Shown: one piece after another, positions 7,989-16,451 of the stretch
Layout of the letters: every line of letters starts with the position of its first letter
Numbering within the stretch: position 1 is the first letter of the stretch
From: UBA830 sp038146925
Lineage (GTDB): Bacteria > Pseudomonadota > Alphaproteobacteria > MPNO01 > UBA830
Length of the DNA: 64,000 nt
Direction: 5' to 3'
Assembly: GCA_038146925.1 (NCBI GenBank)
Contig: JAYQSP010000011.1
Location: forward strand, 1,240,001 to 1,304,000
The notes under the pieces: generated by a model
The model's input: the letters and a program-made list of their open reading frames with translations, nothing else
The model's database searches: none
Told to the model about the DNA's origin: nothing
Position numbers and translations under genes: made by a program

Positions 7989-8483
7989 ATGGCAGATCAG
8001 TTTCAGAAAGCATTTCCCGTTTCCTGGGACCAGCTTCACCGGGACGCGAAGGCGCTTGCGTGGCGTCTGGCGGAAGCCGGTACCTGGCGATCCGTCATAG
8101 CAATTACGCGGGGCGGGCTCGTGCCGGCGGCGATCGTTGCGCGAGAGCTAGAAGTTCGGCTGATCGACACTGTCTGCGTGTCGTCTTACGAACATCAGGA
8201 CCAGGGCGAACTGGAAGTGCTCAAGCCGGTTTCCGACGAGAAGGACGGCGAGGGGATGCTGATCGTCGACGATCTTGTGGATACCGGAAAGACCGCGAAA
8301 TTCGTGCGCGAGATGCTGCCCAAAGCCCATTTCGCAACCGTTTACGCCAAACCTGAAGGCCGTCCTCTGGTCGACAGCTTTATCACCGAAGTCAGCCAGG
8401 ATACCTGGATTTTCTTCCCGTGGGACACGGAGCTGCGCTTCGTGGAACCGATTGCAAATATGCCTTCCGACGCCCGGCCCTGA
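7989..8483 (+). CDS. gpt: xanthine phosphoribosyltransferase
   Basis: 164 aa from the ATG at 7989, the usual length for XGPRT. The frame is open further upstream, but homology begins at MADQFQKAFPVSWDQLHRDA. The PRPP-binding loop MLIVDDLVDTGKTAKFV (about 80-96) and the ITRGGLVPAAIVAREL region (about 36-51) are diagnostic. The enzyme converts xanthine or guanine plus PRPP to the nucleotide in purine salvage, in the cytoplasm or at the inner membrane. The next gene starts 4 nt after its stop, so the two are probably co-transcribed. Confidence 0.92.
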   Translation: MADQFQKAFPVSWDQLHRDAKALAWRLAEAGTWRSVIAITRGGLVPAAIVARELEVRLIDTVCVSSYEHQDQGELEVLKPVSDEKDGEGMLIVDDLVDTGKTAKFVREMLPKAHFATVYAKPEGRPLVDSFITEVSQDTWIFFPWDTELRFVEPIANMPSDARP

Positions 8484-8487
8484 AACG

Positions 8488-8859
8488 ATGCACGTCGCCC
8501 GTCCCATTCTGTTGGTGCTCGTCGCGGGCACGGTGTTGCAAGCCTGTACGACGTTCGGCCGGCTGCATGGCGAACGCCGCGACGTTACCCTGACCTGGTC
8601 GAAATATTCCAGCCCGCTTGAAGGGTTGGCGATTTATGATGGGTTCAAGAAGGGCTATGAACTCTACGTCAATGTGTCGCGCGACGATCAGTGCAACGGC
8701 TTCGCCCGCATAGAAACACGGCGCTGGGCGCTGGCCTGTCCGGACGGGTCCGTCGTTCAGGGAACACTCAGCGACAACAGCGGTGGGCGCATTTCGGGGC
8801 CGGGAAAAGATACATCCGACCGTCCGGCGCGGCTGGCGGTGCGGGGGCTACGAGACTAG
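8488..8859 (+). CDS. small predicted lipoprotein
   Basis: 123 aa. The ATG at 8488 lies 4 nt after the gpt stop. The N-terminus is a lipoprotein signal: MHVARP, hydrophobic ILLVLVAGTV, then lipobox LQAC, so Cys-20 or close to it would be lipidated and the protein anchored in the envelope. The mature part contains two further cysteines (DQCNGF and ALACPDG), which could form a disulfide. The domain family is not recognised. The last 4 nt overlap the 3' end of the convergent MetE-like gene. Confidence 0.7.
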   Translation: MHVARPILLVLVAGTVLQACTTFGRLHGERRDVTLTWSKYSSPLEGLAIYDGFKKGYELYVNVSRDDQCNGFARIETRRWALACPDGSVVQGTLSDNSGGRISGPGKDTSDRPARLAVRGLRD

Positions 8860-9983
8860 TTTTCGCCCCAGATTTCTTCCGCCGTTTCCACCACCAGCCG
8901 CAGTTTTGCGATTTCGTCCTCGACCGTGACGGGATTGCCGAAATGGTCGCTGGCGAAGCCGCATTGCGGACTTAAGGCGAGATTGTCGAGGTCGGCGTGT
9001 TTGGCGGCTTCGTCGATGCGTTTTTTGAGATAGTCTTTCGTTTCCAGTTCTGGCGTCTTAGTGGATACCAGCCCGAGGATCGCCGTCTTGTTTTTCGGCA
9101 GGAATTTCAGGGGCGTGAAATCGCCGGCCCGGGGTGAATCGTATTCCAGGAAATAGCAGTCGGCGTTGATCCTGTTGAACAGCGTATCGGCAACCAGGTC
9201 GTAGCCGCCCTCTGCCTGCCAGTAACTTTGCTTGTTGCCGCGGCACAGATGAATGCCGAGGCGCATACCACCGGGTTTGCCGTCGATCACCCGGTTGATG
9301 ATGCCGGCGTAAAGTTCCAGCAGATCTTTCCAGTCGTCGCCTCGTTCCGTCAGGGCCGCCTGAATTTTGGGATCCGAGAACTTGGCGAGGGCGGTTTCGT
9401 CCAGCTGCACGTATTCGCATCCTGCATCGTCCAGCGCCGCAAATTCGCTGTGGTAGGCATCGACGATGTCGTTCCAGAAATCCTCGATGTCGTCGTAGAC
9501 GACCTTGCTGATATTTCCCGCGCCACCGAAGAAATGCAGGACGCAGGGGCCGGGCAGGGTGATCTTCACCGTTTGGCTGGTCAGTTCGTCGACGAAGGTG
9601 AAATCCTCGTCGTTGATAGGATGGGTCCAGTGAATCCGCGACCCGATCTTCACCCGCGCCGCGCCGACCTTCTCTCCTTTGTCGTTGGTGTAGTTCCAGC
9701 CCTGTTCCGCATTGCGGTCGAACTCGAGATTGCTCATCCGTTCGAAGAAATGGGAGAAATACGTATTCCGTCGGTACTCGCCGTCGGTGATTACTTCCAG
9801 CCCGGCGTCTTCCTGCAGGCGGACCACGTCGCGAATGGACAGGTCTTCGATCTCGCGGAGTTCCTCTTCGTCCAGCTCGCCCGCCTCGAACTGGACGCGC
9901 GCCTCAATGAGCTCCGCCGGCCGCAAAAGACTGCCAATATGTTCGGCACGAAACGGCGGGTCGATCGGCCGTTCGTCTGTCAT
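8856..9983 (-). CDS. cobalamin-independent methionine synthase II family protein
   Basis: 375 aa, matching the stand-alone C-terminal half of MetE (UROD/MetE-like barrel). Conserved stretches are PFRAEHIGSLLRP at the N-terminus, QLDETALAKF near 195, the HLCRGN zinc/substrate region near 245, and ALSPQCGFASD near 345 with the expected cysteine. Full MetE (about 750 aa) makes methionine from homocysteine and methyl-tetrahydrofolate. These short forms are often annotated as methionine synthase, but several act as methyltransferases on other substrates. The flanking genes do not decide. Transcribed alone. Confidence 0.82.
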   Translation of the reverse strand: MTDERPIDPPFRAEHIGSLLRPAELIEARVQFEAGELDEEELREIEDLSIRDVVRLQEDAGLEVITDGEYRRNTYFSHFFERMSNLEFDRNAEQGWNYTNDKGEKVGAARVKIGSRIHWTHPINDEDFTFVDELTSQTVKITLPGPCVLHFFGGAGNISKVVYDDIEDFWNDIVDAYHSEFAALDDAGCEYVQLDETALAKFSDPKIQAALTERGDDWKDLLELYAGIINRVIDGKPGGMRLGIHLCRGNKQSYWQAEGGYDLVADTLFNRINADCYFLEYDSPRAGDFTPLKFLPKNKTAILGLVSTKTPELETKDYLKKRIDEAAKHADLDNLALSPQCGFASDHFGNPVTVEDEIAKLRLVVETAEEIWGEN

Positions 9984-10098
9984 CTTAGCCCCATGATGAG
10001 AACGCGGGCCGATGTTATGAAAGAAGCGGGGGCGGGGTCAACGGAAAGGATTTATGCGTACTGTTAGGCGGCGCCGGCCCGCGTATGCGGTACGGGAT

Positions 10099-10953
10099 CT
10101 ATACCCCTGGCGCGGTCGCAGTGACCCCGCCGTCGACCACGAGATGCGTGCCCGTAATATGGCTGGCTTCATCGGAAGCGAGAAACAGCGACGCGTAGGC
10201 AACGTCGAACCCGGTGCCCATGCGGCCCGACGGAATGATCGCGTCGCGCGCCGCGCGGTATTCGTCCGCGGTCCTGTAGCCCTTGTACTCGTAATTCGGA
10301 CGCCCGTTGACGATGCGCTGTATGAAAGGCGTGTCGATGTATCCCGGCAGCACGCAGTTCGCGCGCACATTGGCGGCGGCGTATTGCAGGGCGATGTTCT
10401 TGGTGAATTCGATCATCGCGCCTTTGGTCATCGAATAGACGGCGGTGGGCACGTTCAGATGCCGCAGCGCCGCGATGGAAGATATGTTAACGATGGCGCC
10501 GCCGCCGTTCCTTTCCATGATCGGCACGACCGCCCGGCAGGTCAGCATTGTCGTCGTGACGTTACGCGTGAAGGTCTCGTTCCAGTCGTCGACCGTGATG
10601 GTATCCAGTTTCCGTCCCGTTCCCTGACCGCCGATATTATTGTGGAGGATATCCACCGTTCCCCAACGGTCGACGCACGCGGCCACCAGTTTCTCGACCT
10701 CCGCTTCATCGGTGACGTCGGCTTCCCAGGCCAGTGCTTCGCCGCCGATCTCGTCGATTTTGGAAACGGTTTCCCCGGCGGCGGAAAGCCGGTTGTCCAC
10801 GCACAGAACCTTCGCGCCTTCCTTGGCATAGACGAAGGCGGCTGCCTTGCCGTTGCCCCAGCCGTCGCCGATGGCGCCCGCGCCGGCGACGATCGCCACC
10901 TTGCCGGCGACGCGGTTGCGGGATTCTGTATTCTCGTTTGGGATGATGTTCAT
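10099..10953 (-). CDS. short-chain dehydrogenase/reductase
   Basis: 284 aa SDR. Nucleotide-binding GAGAIGDGWGNGKAAAF is near residues 25-41; this glycine-rich loop is slightly longer than classical TGxxxGIG. The NNIGG motif is near 105, and the catalytic set comprises the SSIAAL serine and YSMTK tyrosine/lysine. The C-terminal VVDGGVTATAPGV is typical. It would oxidise or reduce an alcohol/ketone with NAD(P). A second SDR follows upstream on the same strand (39 nt apart), so they may share a transcript. Substrate unknown. Confidence 0.85.
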   Translation of the reverse strand: MNIIPNENTESRNRVAGKVAIVAGAGAIGDGWGNGKAAAFVYAKEGAKVLCVDNRLSAAGETVSKIDEIGGEALAWEADVTDEAEVEKLVAACVDRWGTVDILHNNIGGQGTGRKLDTITVDDWNETFTRNVTTTMLTCRAVVPIMERNGGGAIVNISSIAALRHLNVPTAVYSMTKGAMIEFTKNIALQYAAANVRANCVLPGYIDTPFIQRIVNGRPNYEYKGYRTADEYRAARDAIIPSGRMGTGFDVAYASLFLASDEASHITGTHLVVDGGVTATAPGV

Positions 10954-10991
10954 GTCGCGCTTTCGATACCGGTTCTTTTGTAGGGAGAAAC

Positions 10992-11795
10992 CTAGTCCGC
11001 CGTGTACCCGCCATCAATGTATAGCGTCTGACCGGTGACGTAGTCCGAGGCCGGCGACAACAGATAGACAAGTCCGCCGATCAGGTCGTCGGTTTCCGAC
11101 AACCGCCCCAGCGGCACGCGTTCCAGCATGCCCTCGCGCGTCGATTTGCCGGGATCTTCGTCTGAATACATCCATTCGGAAAGGGGGGAGCGGAAGACGG
11201 TTGGGCCGATGGCATTGATGTTCGCGCCCTTCGCGCCCCATTCGCAGGCCAAAGCCCGGACCATGCCGTCCAGCCCCGATTTCGATGCGCAGTAGGCGGT
11301 ATAGCCGGCGGGGAGGCCGTGCCGGCCGCGCGTCGACGACACGACGACGACCTTGGCGCGGCCCCTGTCTGGGGGACGGTCTGCGAAATGACGGCCAGCT
11401 GCCTGACAGGCCAGCCAGTATCCGTCGAGATTGGCGCGCATTACCGCGCTCCATTTTTCGTACGGCTGGTCTTCGATGAATCCGACGTCGTTCAGGCCGG
11501 TTGCAATGAACACGATGTCGAGCCCGCCATGGGCCTGAACCGCGGCATCGACGATCCGTGTCGCCGATGCCTCGCTATCCGGGATCGCGCAGACCGTTTC
11601 GACCATCCCGGCATTGCCGCCCAGGTCATCGGCGAGAGTCTCGAGCTTGCCGGCATCCATGTCGGCAAGGGTCATGTCGCACCCCAACCGCGCCAATGCG
11701 CGTGCGCCGGCGCTGCCGAACGAACCGGTCGCACCAATAACAAGGGCGGATTTTCCGGCGATGTCGAACATTGAAAGCGGTGAAGCGAACGTCAC
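10992..11795 (-). CDS. short-chain dehydrogenase/reductase
   Basis: 267 aa SDR. The cofactor loop VIGATGSFGSAGARAL lies at about 15-30. An aspartate (LADMD) follows the second strand, favouring NAD(H). The catalytic serine is in VVVSSTRG and the YTAYCASKSG motif supplies Tyr/Lys. The C-terminus ends LYIDGGYTAD. It starts 138 nt from tRNA-Pro on the other strand and is the first gene of a probable two-gene unit with the SDR at 10099-10953. The two enzymes differ enough to act on different substrates or opposite stereoisomers. Neither substrate can be read from sequence. Confidence 0.85.
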   Translation of the reverse strand: MTFASPLSMFDIAGKSALVIGATGSFGSAGARALARLGCDMTLADMDAGKLETLADDLGGNAGMVETVCAIPDSEASATRIVDAAVQAHGGLDIVFIATGLNDVGFIEDQPYEKWSAVMRANLDGYWLACQAAGRHFADRPPDRGRAKVVVVSSTRGRHGLPAGYTAYCASKSGLDGMVRALACEWGAKGANINAIGPTVFRSPLSEWMYSDEDPGKSTREGMLERVPLGRLSETDDLIGGLVYLLSPASDYVTGQTLYIDGGYTAD

Positions 11796-11933
11796 GGCAG
11801 TGTCTCCTATCGGGTCGATTTTTACCCAGCTTAGCGCAGTCGGCGTCCCGATAGACCGTTTTCAACGCATCGTAACGGACGGAAACCGTTTTTCTGTTGA
11901 CCCTGCCGCCAAATCACCCCAGAAAACCGCCGT

Positions 11934-12010
<77 letters not shown>

Positions 12011-12114
12011 ATTTTTATCAATAAAATCAATCGGTTACAAGAAAACAGCGGACCTGAGCCCCTTTTCGTAGGTGACAACCACAATGACAACACAATAGGC
12101 GCCGATATAACCCC

Positions 12115-13335
12115 TTATTCGCGCGGTGCCGATAGATCAAATCGGAAGGTTTCGTTCAGCGCCTCGCGTCCTCGGTCCACACCGACGTGCAAATAGCGCT
12201 GCGTGGAGGTGATATCTGCGTGGCCCAAGACCTCTTCGATCAGGTTAATATCTTTGCCTCGAGCATTCATCCAGGTGCCAAGGGTGTGCCGTAGATCGTG
12301 GATACGAAGCTCGGGCCGGCCGATGTGATTGCGCGCCGTATCGAACGTGCGCTTGATTGATTTTATCCGACCAGTCTTGTGCAGCTTGTTCGGCTTTCCG
12401 GTCTTCTTGTTTATCGGGCTACAGTTGAAGCAGTCGCACCCGTTAATCCCGAATATAAATACAGGGCCGCTGGTCCGTTCGCCGCAGACCTCCCGCAGCA
12501 GGTAATAGAGGTCGTCGCTCATGCCGATGACGTGATCCGTATCGCCCTTCTGCCGGACGATAATTTGTCGCTCGTTCCAGCGCAGGTTCTGTTTGATGTC
12601 GAGCGTCATCACGTTTTCTTTTCGCAGCCCGGTCATCAGCAGGGTCATGGCGATAGGCCGAGCGTGCGGCACCATCGCGTTTATAAGCTCCATCGCTTCT
12701 GCCTCATCGCGCAGAAAGTTCGTCACCGTCTCGTCAGATCTCTTTCTCTTAATCTTGATGACTGGATAGGTAGGCGCGCCTTTTTGATCGATCTGCTTTT
12801 TCGGCGGCATCTTCACCTTTGCTTCGTCGACCGTGAGCATGACACGTTTCACGAACGCGAGTTCTTTATTGATCGTGCCGTCGCTGACCTGCTTCGCGTT
12901 TACCCGGCTTGACCGGGAGCCTGTCGTTCTGCGCTCAGCAATGTAATCCCAGCACCAGTCCTCGCTGACCTCGTCGAGGTAAAAATCACCGCGTGTCGCG
13001 ACCACGGCATTGTGCATATCCTGGTGCCACTTTGCCGTTTTCAGCCCAGCCCAGCGCCGGGGGTAGACCTTCGTAAACTGCTGCGAAAACGTGACGCAAT
13101 CGCGTTCGTCTAGATGATCGTCCCAGGCTTCGTTGATCTTTTTCTGCAAGACTTGCTGGGCTTCGTCGACGTCCGGCGTTCCGAGCGAGAAGAGTTTCTG
13201 GATATCGTTGATTTGAACTCGGCCGTAGAGATTTTTCCTGCTTTTTTGACGTTTGACGTGAGGGGGAGGCTGAGGCTTTGGCTGGGGCGCGGTAATACCT
13301 GTGATCCAGAATCCGCATGCAGTCGTAGGAAACAT
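12115..13335 (-). CDS. int: tyrosine recombinase (phage-type integrase)
   Basis: 406 aa. The C-terminal catalytic domain has all the expected residues: arginine in MTGLRKENVMTL (about 240), a lysine in the beta-hairpin region, H-x-x-R in IHDLRHTLGTW (about 346), GH in EVLGHADI, and the nucleophile tyrosine in STQRYLHVGV (about 380). The N-terminal 190 residues hold the core-binding SAM-like domain. It cuts and rejoins DNA at an attachment site. It ends 105 nt from tRNA-Pro, so this tRNA is the likely target. The N-terminal extension before residue 30 is proline-rich with a weak ribosome-binding site, so the true start may be slightly internal. Confidence 0.9.
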   Translation of the reverse strand: MFPTTACGFWITGITAPQPKPQPPPHVKRQKSRKNLYGRVQINDIQKLFSLGTPDVDEAQQVLQKKINEAWDDHLDERDCVTFSQQFTKVYPRRWAGLKTAKWHQDMHNAVVATRGDFYLDEVSEDWCWDYIAERRTTGSRSSRVNAKQVSDGTINKELAFVKRVMLTVDEAKVKMPPKKQIDQKGAPTYPVIKIKRKRSDETVTNFLRDEAEAMELINAMVPHARPIAMTLLMTGLRKENVMTLDIKQNLRWNERQIIVRQKGDTDHVIGMSDDLYYLLREVCGERTSGPVFIFGINGCDCFNCSPINKKTGKPNKLHKTGRIKSIKRTFDTARNHIGRPELRIHDLRHTLGTWMNARGKDINLIEEVLGHADITSTQRYLHVGVDRGREALNETFRFDLSAPRE

Positions 13336-13383
13336 ACTAACCAGACAGTATTATTGAATTTTACCTCAGAAAGGAACTTAATC

Positions 13384-13701
13384 ATGCTGAAATTCGCTTC
13401 AGTAGCCATTGCTATGACTTTAGCCGCGTCGACGGCTTCGGCCTTTGATTGGGAAGCGCCGCCCATGAAACAGGCTCTCGACTCGAAACAGTATGAGCGG
13501 TCTGTTGCCCTCGACGGCGCCAGCCTTCAACGCCTCTCGACAGGAGCGCACCTTGGCTCCGATGTGATCTCTGCGATGCCGATCATCTTAGCCAATTTGA
13601 CGGGCACGCACTTCGGGGTCGACATGGCGGCAGCTTACGCTACTGACGAGGGTAAAAAGCCAAATGTCCAGCAGGCGTTCTCGGAAAACATCGGTTCTTA
13701 A
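13384..13701 (+). CDS. small exported protein of the island
   Basis: 105 aa, starting at the ATG preceded by AGAAAGGAAC. The first 20 residues (MLKFASVAIAMTLAASTASA) are a clear Sec signal peptide with an ASA cleavage site, so the mature 85-residue protein is periplasmic or secreted. It has no cysteines and no family I recognise. It is divergent from the integrase (48 nt between starts) and is followed after about 90 nt by a strong terminator, so it is an independent cargo gene. Confidence 0.6.
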   Translation: MLKFASVAIAMTLAASTASAFDWEAPPMKQALDSKQYERSVALDGASLQRLSTGAHLGSDVISAMPIILANLTGTHFGVDMAAAYATDEGKKPNVQQAFSENIGS

Positions 13702-13791
13702 ACGGCCCTCACAGGAGCTGCTCGGCCAATGCACGGGTGCTCTATAATGGAGGTAGGTTTCCTGCCTGACGCCAACCACTAATTGAATTAA

Positions 13792-13834
13792 AAAACGGCG
13801 GTTTAATGAAATTGGACCGCCGTTTTATTTTTCT
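13792..13834 (+). terminator. Rho-independent terminator
   Basis: AAAACGGCGGT (13792-13802) pairs perfectly with ACCGCCGTTTT (13816-13826) across a 13-nt loop and is followed by ATTTTT. It closes the unit of the small exported protein ending at 13701. Confidence 0.8.
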
Positions 13835-14072
13835 GGAAAAATCACGGCCAATACCCATTTGTCTAGATGTTTTGCGTATCAAATTTTAGAATTAATATTT
13901 CAATAATTTATTTCGGAACCCAAATTTTCTGCACGCTTTATTTATTTGCGGGTAGGCATATTTGAAGGAAAAATTACGTCAAGTGCGAGGCACCTAAGAC
14001 CGCCTCTCAATCACCCTTTGTTGATTCCTTCCTGTATTGTTCTGACTGTCGCAGAGATCCAACTGTGATGCT
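13835..14072. other. AT-rich intergenic stretch
   Basis: From the stop at 13701 to 14072 there is no gene apart from the terminator. The part from 13835 is clearly AT-rich (long A/T runs near 13870-13940), unlike the chromosome around it. This fits foreign DNA or a promoter region for the small gene beginning near 14094. Confidence 0.4.
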
Positions 14073-14093
14073 GTGCTTGACGATGCAGGGTTG

Positions 14094-14462
14094 ATGCATC
14101 ATTTCACGATCGCTCCCGAAGATAGGGCTAGTTCTATGAAGGCACTTCCATTCACGGCAACTACGGAAACCGGTGACAAGTTCGAAATATCGTTTCCGCT
14201 CCACATTGAGACCGGAGACGCAGTAAAGGTTCATAACCTTGTTTCGTCTGTATTGCGTGCCATCGAAAGCGATATAAAGCTTCAAGATGGGATGGATAAC
14301 GGCGACGTTTTACAGGCGGTCGCAATGGCTCTCGCCGTGCGCTCCCGAATGATCCACGCTCCAACTTCAGTAACTTCAAAAATTACCATCGATCTGGTGA
14401 CCAACGCGCTGGAGGCCACAGCAAATGCTGCCCATGAACGCGCGCCTGCTGGAACAGCCTAA
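14094..14462 (+). CDS. hypothetical protein of the island
   Basis: 122 aa from the ATG at 14094, which has GCAGGG 6 nt upstream; GTG at 14073 and ATG at 14136 are in frame as alternatives. The product is soluble, mildly acidic and mostly helical in appearance. Its C-terminal half reads like an amphipathic helix pair (VAMALAVRSRMIHA and LVTNALEATANAAHE). No signal peptide, cysteines or known motif. Codon use is more AT-rich than the chromosome. Unrecognised family; moderately confident that it is a gene. Confidence 0.45.
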   Translation: MHHFTIAPEDRASSMKALPFTATTETGDKFEISFPLHIETGDAVKVHNLVSSVLRAIESDIKLQDGMDNGDVLQAVAMALAVRSRMIHAPTSVTSKITIDLVTNALEATANAAHERAPAGTA

Positions 14463-14518
14463 ATTTCTTGTTGAGAAGTGATTAGAGCTTGATTTTCGTT
14501 CGGCAACCGAACCCTGGC

Positions 14519-14830
14519 TCAGGTGACTAACCGTATACTTCTCTCACCGTCAAAACTGAACCACCAGCTGACGCCGGCTTCAACTAACCGTCCCGCATTG
14601 GGTGACGGGAAATTGGCCGGCATGCTCAATGTCGAAGTGCCGGAATGTTTTTCTAGAAATTTGCGCCGGGTGGCGGCAGATTGCGTGGGGCTCACGCAGA
14701 AACAGCTGTTCCAGTCCGGTTCAGCACACTGCAGCGGATGCTGCATCAGGTCGCCGCTCATCACCGCATCGGGGAGCTCTCCTGCGATATGGATACTGAC
14801 GGTCTCGCCGCCAGGCAAGCCTCTGATCTG
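14519..14830 (-). pseudogene. C-terminal fragment of an MBL-fold hydrolase
   Basis: Read leftward, about 95 codons match the C-terminal third of the intact MBL hydrolase at 42181-43074. DAVMSGDLMQHPLQCAEP here corresponds to DAVMTGDLMHHALQCAEP there; NSCFCV, QSAATRR and MPANFPSPNAGR also align. The HxHxDH metal site and the whole N-terminal two thirds are missing, so it cannot be active. It sits inside the prophage-like island directly after a truncated integrase, suggesting a recombination that joined chromosomal and phage fragments. Confidence 0.75.
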
Positions 14831-14845
14831 CGTGTTTGTGATGGG

Positions 14846-15151
14846 TCAGAACTGGGAGTGGGTGCCTCCTAAACCCTCGACCCCCATCTCGAAGCGAAAA
14901 GGTGACTGACCAGAAAGTTGTTCTCGACGCCGCGGCAGTCGGCACCGGCCTCGGTTCCTGGCTCGTTGGCCCAGCCTGATGTCTCGGTACGCAGCTTCGA
15001 CCTTTCGGTCGAGAAACTCCTGCGCTTTTAAGACATCGCTTGTTCCGGTGGAACCTTGAAAGCGAATACCATCTACATCGAACGCATAGAAGATGTTCGT
15101 CTCTCCAGATCCCCACCGGAGATTGGGTGGCAGTTTTCGTTTACGTGGCAT
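14846..15151 (-). pseudogene. truncated integrase, N-terminal part only
   Basis: An ATG at 15151 with a perfect AAAGGAGGAC ribosome-binding site opens MPRKRKLPPNLRWGSGET and then a GTSDVLKAQEFLDRKV segment, the N-terminal arm and start of the core-binding domain of a phage integrase. After about 70 residues the frame turns into arginine-rich nonsense and stops at 14846 with no catalytic domain. It is a second integrase, distinct from the intact one at 12115, and its reading frame abuts the MBL fragment. The HTH gene just upstream overlaps its start, as excisionase and integrase genes often do. Confidence 0.65.
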
Positions 15152-15324
15152 GTACTCGTCCTCCTTTCTATGAAACGTTCCACGCACTCCACGGTGTAGC
15201 GGGGCTTGTTCAACCCAGGCAGAGATACGTGATCGAGGAGACCGGCTCGCGTGTACTCGCGTATCCGGTCGCTGGAAATGCAGAGCATTTTCGCCACGTC
15301 GCGCTGGGTTAGCAGTTTCTGCAT
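15073..15324 (-). CDS. excisionase-like helix-turn-helix protein
   Basis: 83 aa from the ATG at 15324, preceded by an excellent AAAGGAGGTTGGG ribosome-binding site. Residues 1-55 form a MerR/excisionase-type winged HTH: LLTQRDVAKMLCISSDRIREY followed by a wing with LPGLNKPRY and an ECVERFIERR helix. Such proteins bend DNA at att sites or act as small regulators. Its 3' part overlaps the start of the truncated integrase in another frame, a typical xis-int arrangement. Start choice is secure from the ribosome-binding site. Confidence 0.7.
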   Translation of the reverse strand: MQKLLTQRDVAKMLCISSDRIREYTRAGLLDHVSLPGLNKPRYTVECVERFIERRTSTCHVNENCHPISGGDLERRTSSMRSM

Positions 15325-15509
15325 CCCAACCTCCTTTGTTAATTTGCTCGGCAAATATCATGGCACTCACATTATGATTCAATTTAAATGTAATGTGAAT
15401 CAGTTCTTAGGGGGGCGTTTACTTGTGCGGACCCGTTGCTGGCTAAATACTCGCAACATGATCATGAGGGGGGGCAGGCCCAGGGCGAAAATTACTGATT
15501 GTCGGTGTT

Positions 15510-15767
15510 GTGTTGATGCTGAGTGGCTGTGGCGCAAGCAAATCCATGGTGACTGCGAGGTACGAAAAATTAGAGACCTGGCAGATTTGTAAGAAAATTT
15601 TGACGAACGAAATGAGCTCTTGGAAAGTTCCATGGGCTAACGAAGTGCTGCAGGCGCGGGGAGAAAACTGCGAAAAATATATCGGCCAATTCCAGCCACC
15701 CGTTGTCACGTCATCCCCGACCAGGGTTTGCTTCCCGATGCCCGACGGCATGGTTGTGTGCAACTAG
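15510..15767 (+). CDS. small lipoprotein, start disrupted at a poly-G tract
   Basis: The readable frame from GTG 15510 gives 85 aa beginning MLMLSGCGASK: a lipobox (LSGC) but too little signal peptide before it. An ATG at 15464 followed by seven G's (15468-15474) lies in another frame. Removing one G joins it to this frame and yields MRGAGPGRKLLIVGVVLMLSGC, a textbook lipoprotein signal. So either the tract is phase-variable, the gene is freshly broken, or there is a base-calling error. The mature part has four cysteines (QICKK, ENCEK, RVCFP, VVCN). Family not recognised. Confidence 0.5.
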   Translation: MLMLSGCGASKSMVTARYEKLETWQICKKILTNEMSSWKVPWANEVLQARGENCEKYIGQFQPPVVTSSPTRVCFPMPDGMVVCN

Positions 15768-15799
15768 GCGCAAACCAGGCTGTTCATGGCGTCAGTCCT

Positions 15800-16150
15800 T
15801 TATTGAAAGAGTAGTTTGCCGTCTTTCAGCTTCTGCGCTAAGTGCTTGATCGCATCCGCCGCGGTCCAGTCAGGTCTGTCCTCGCAGTATTTAAAGGTAG
15901 CCTGCATTGCCATCTCGATGCCGACTTTATCCAACCAGTTTTCCTTGCCAGGCAGATACTGGTTCATTGCCGTAAAGTAGCCGGCTAGATATGCCAAGTT
16001 TCCAGCGAAATGGATGTCATTGGTTTTTGCGGAGTTCCAGTCTACGCAAGAATGGGTCCGTAAAATTGTGTATTCGCCGTTTTCATCTATCGCGGCGGCT
16101 GGCCTCGTCAGAGCCAATGCTACAGCAGCCGCTAAAATCACGTGTTTCAT
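15800..16150 (-). CDS. small exported protein in the repressor operon
   Basis: 116 aa. The ATG at 16150 begins a signal peptide (MKHVILAAAVALALTRPAAA) with an AAA cleavage site. The mature 96 residues carry two cysteines (HSCVDW and KYCEDRP) and helical segments, a layout like small periplasmic Rap1a/Tai- or HdeA-type helical proteins; that resemblance is only suggestive. It starts 4 nt after the previous gene of the same direction (16155-16442), which itself follows the CI-like repressor by 9 nt. It is therefore expected to be expressed in the lysogen with the repressor. Confidence 0.65.
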   Translation of the reverse strand: MKHVILAAAVALALTRPAAAIDENGEYTILRTHSCVDWNSAKTNDIHFAGNLAYLAGYFTAMNQYLPGKENWLDKVGIEMAMQATFKYCEDRPDWTAADAIKHLAQKLKDGKLLFQ

Positions 16151-16154
16151 GGTG

Positions 16155-16442
16155 TCAGTCCTTGCAGAGGTTGGCGTACACGGTGCTGTAATTCGCCAGC
16201 ACGGCAAGTTGCACGTTTCGATTTTTTACGATTTTCCCTTCGTCTTTAGACCGGTCGGGGCTGCACGGAACATTATCTTGCACATATCGAAGTGACCTAT
16301 TCCAACCTCGAACGGTGAAGATTTTTAATTTTATCTCTTCTCTTATACTCTGACAGTCTTTCGCGCTGAGAACTCCCGAGGCGGCCGCCGGGGTCGTAGC
16401 TGTAACGGTCAGCGCAATAACTAAAGCGAAAATCTTTTTCAT
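16155..16442 (-). CDS. small exported protein in the repressor operon
   Basis: 95 aa with a strong AGGAGG ribosome-binding site 5 nt before ATG 16442. A signal peptide (MKKIFALVIALTVTATTPAAA) precedes a mature domain of about 74 residues with three cysteines (KDCQS, VPCSP, NLCKD) and several lysines. It lies between the S24 repressor (9 nt upstream) and another exported protein (4 nt downstream), all leftward. This is the position where temperate phages keep lysogenic-conversion or superinfection-exclusion genes. The family is not recognised and the role is inferred from position only. Confidence 0.65.
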   Translation of the reverse strand: MKKIFALVIALTVTATTPAAASGVLSAKDCQSIREEIKLKIFTVRGWNRSLRYVQDNVPCSPDRSKDEGKIVKNRNVQLAVLANYSTVYANLCKD

Positions 16443-16451
16443 GGTGTCCTC

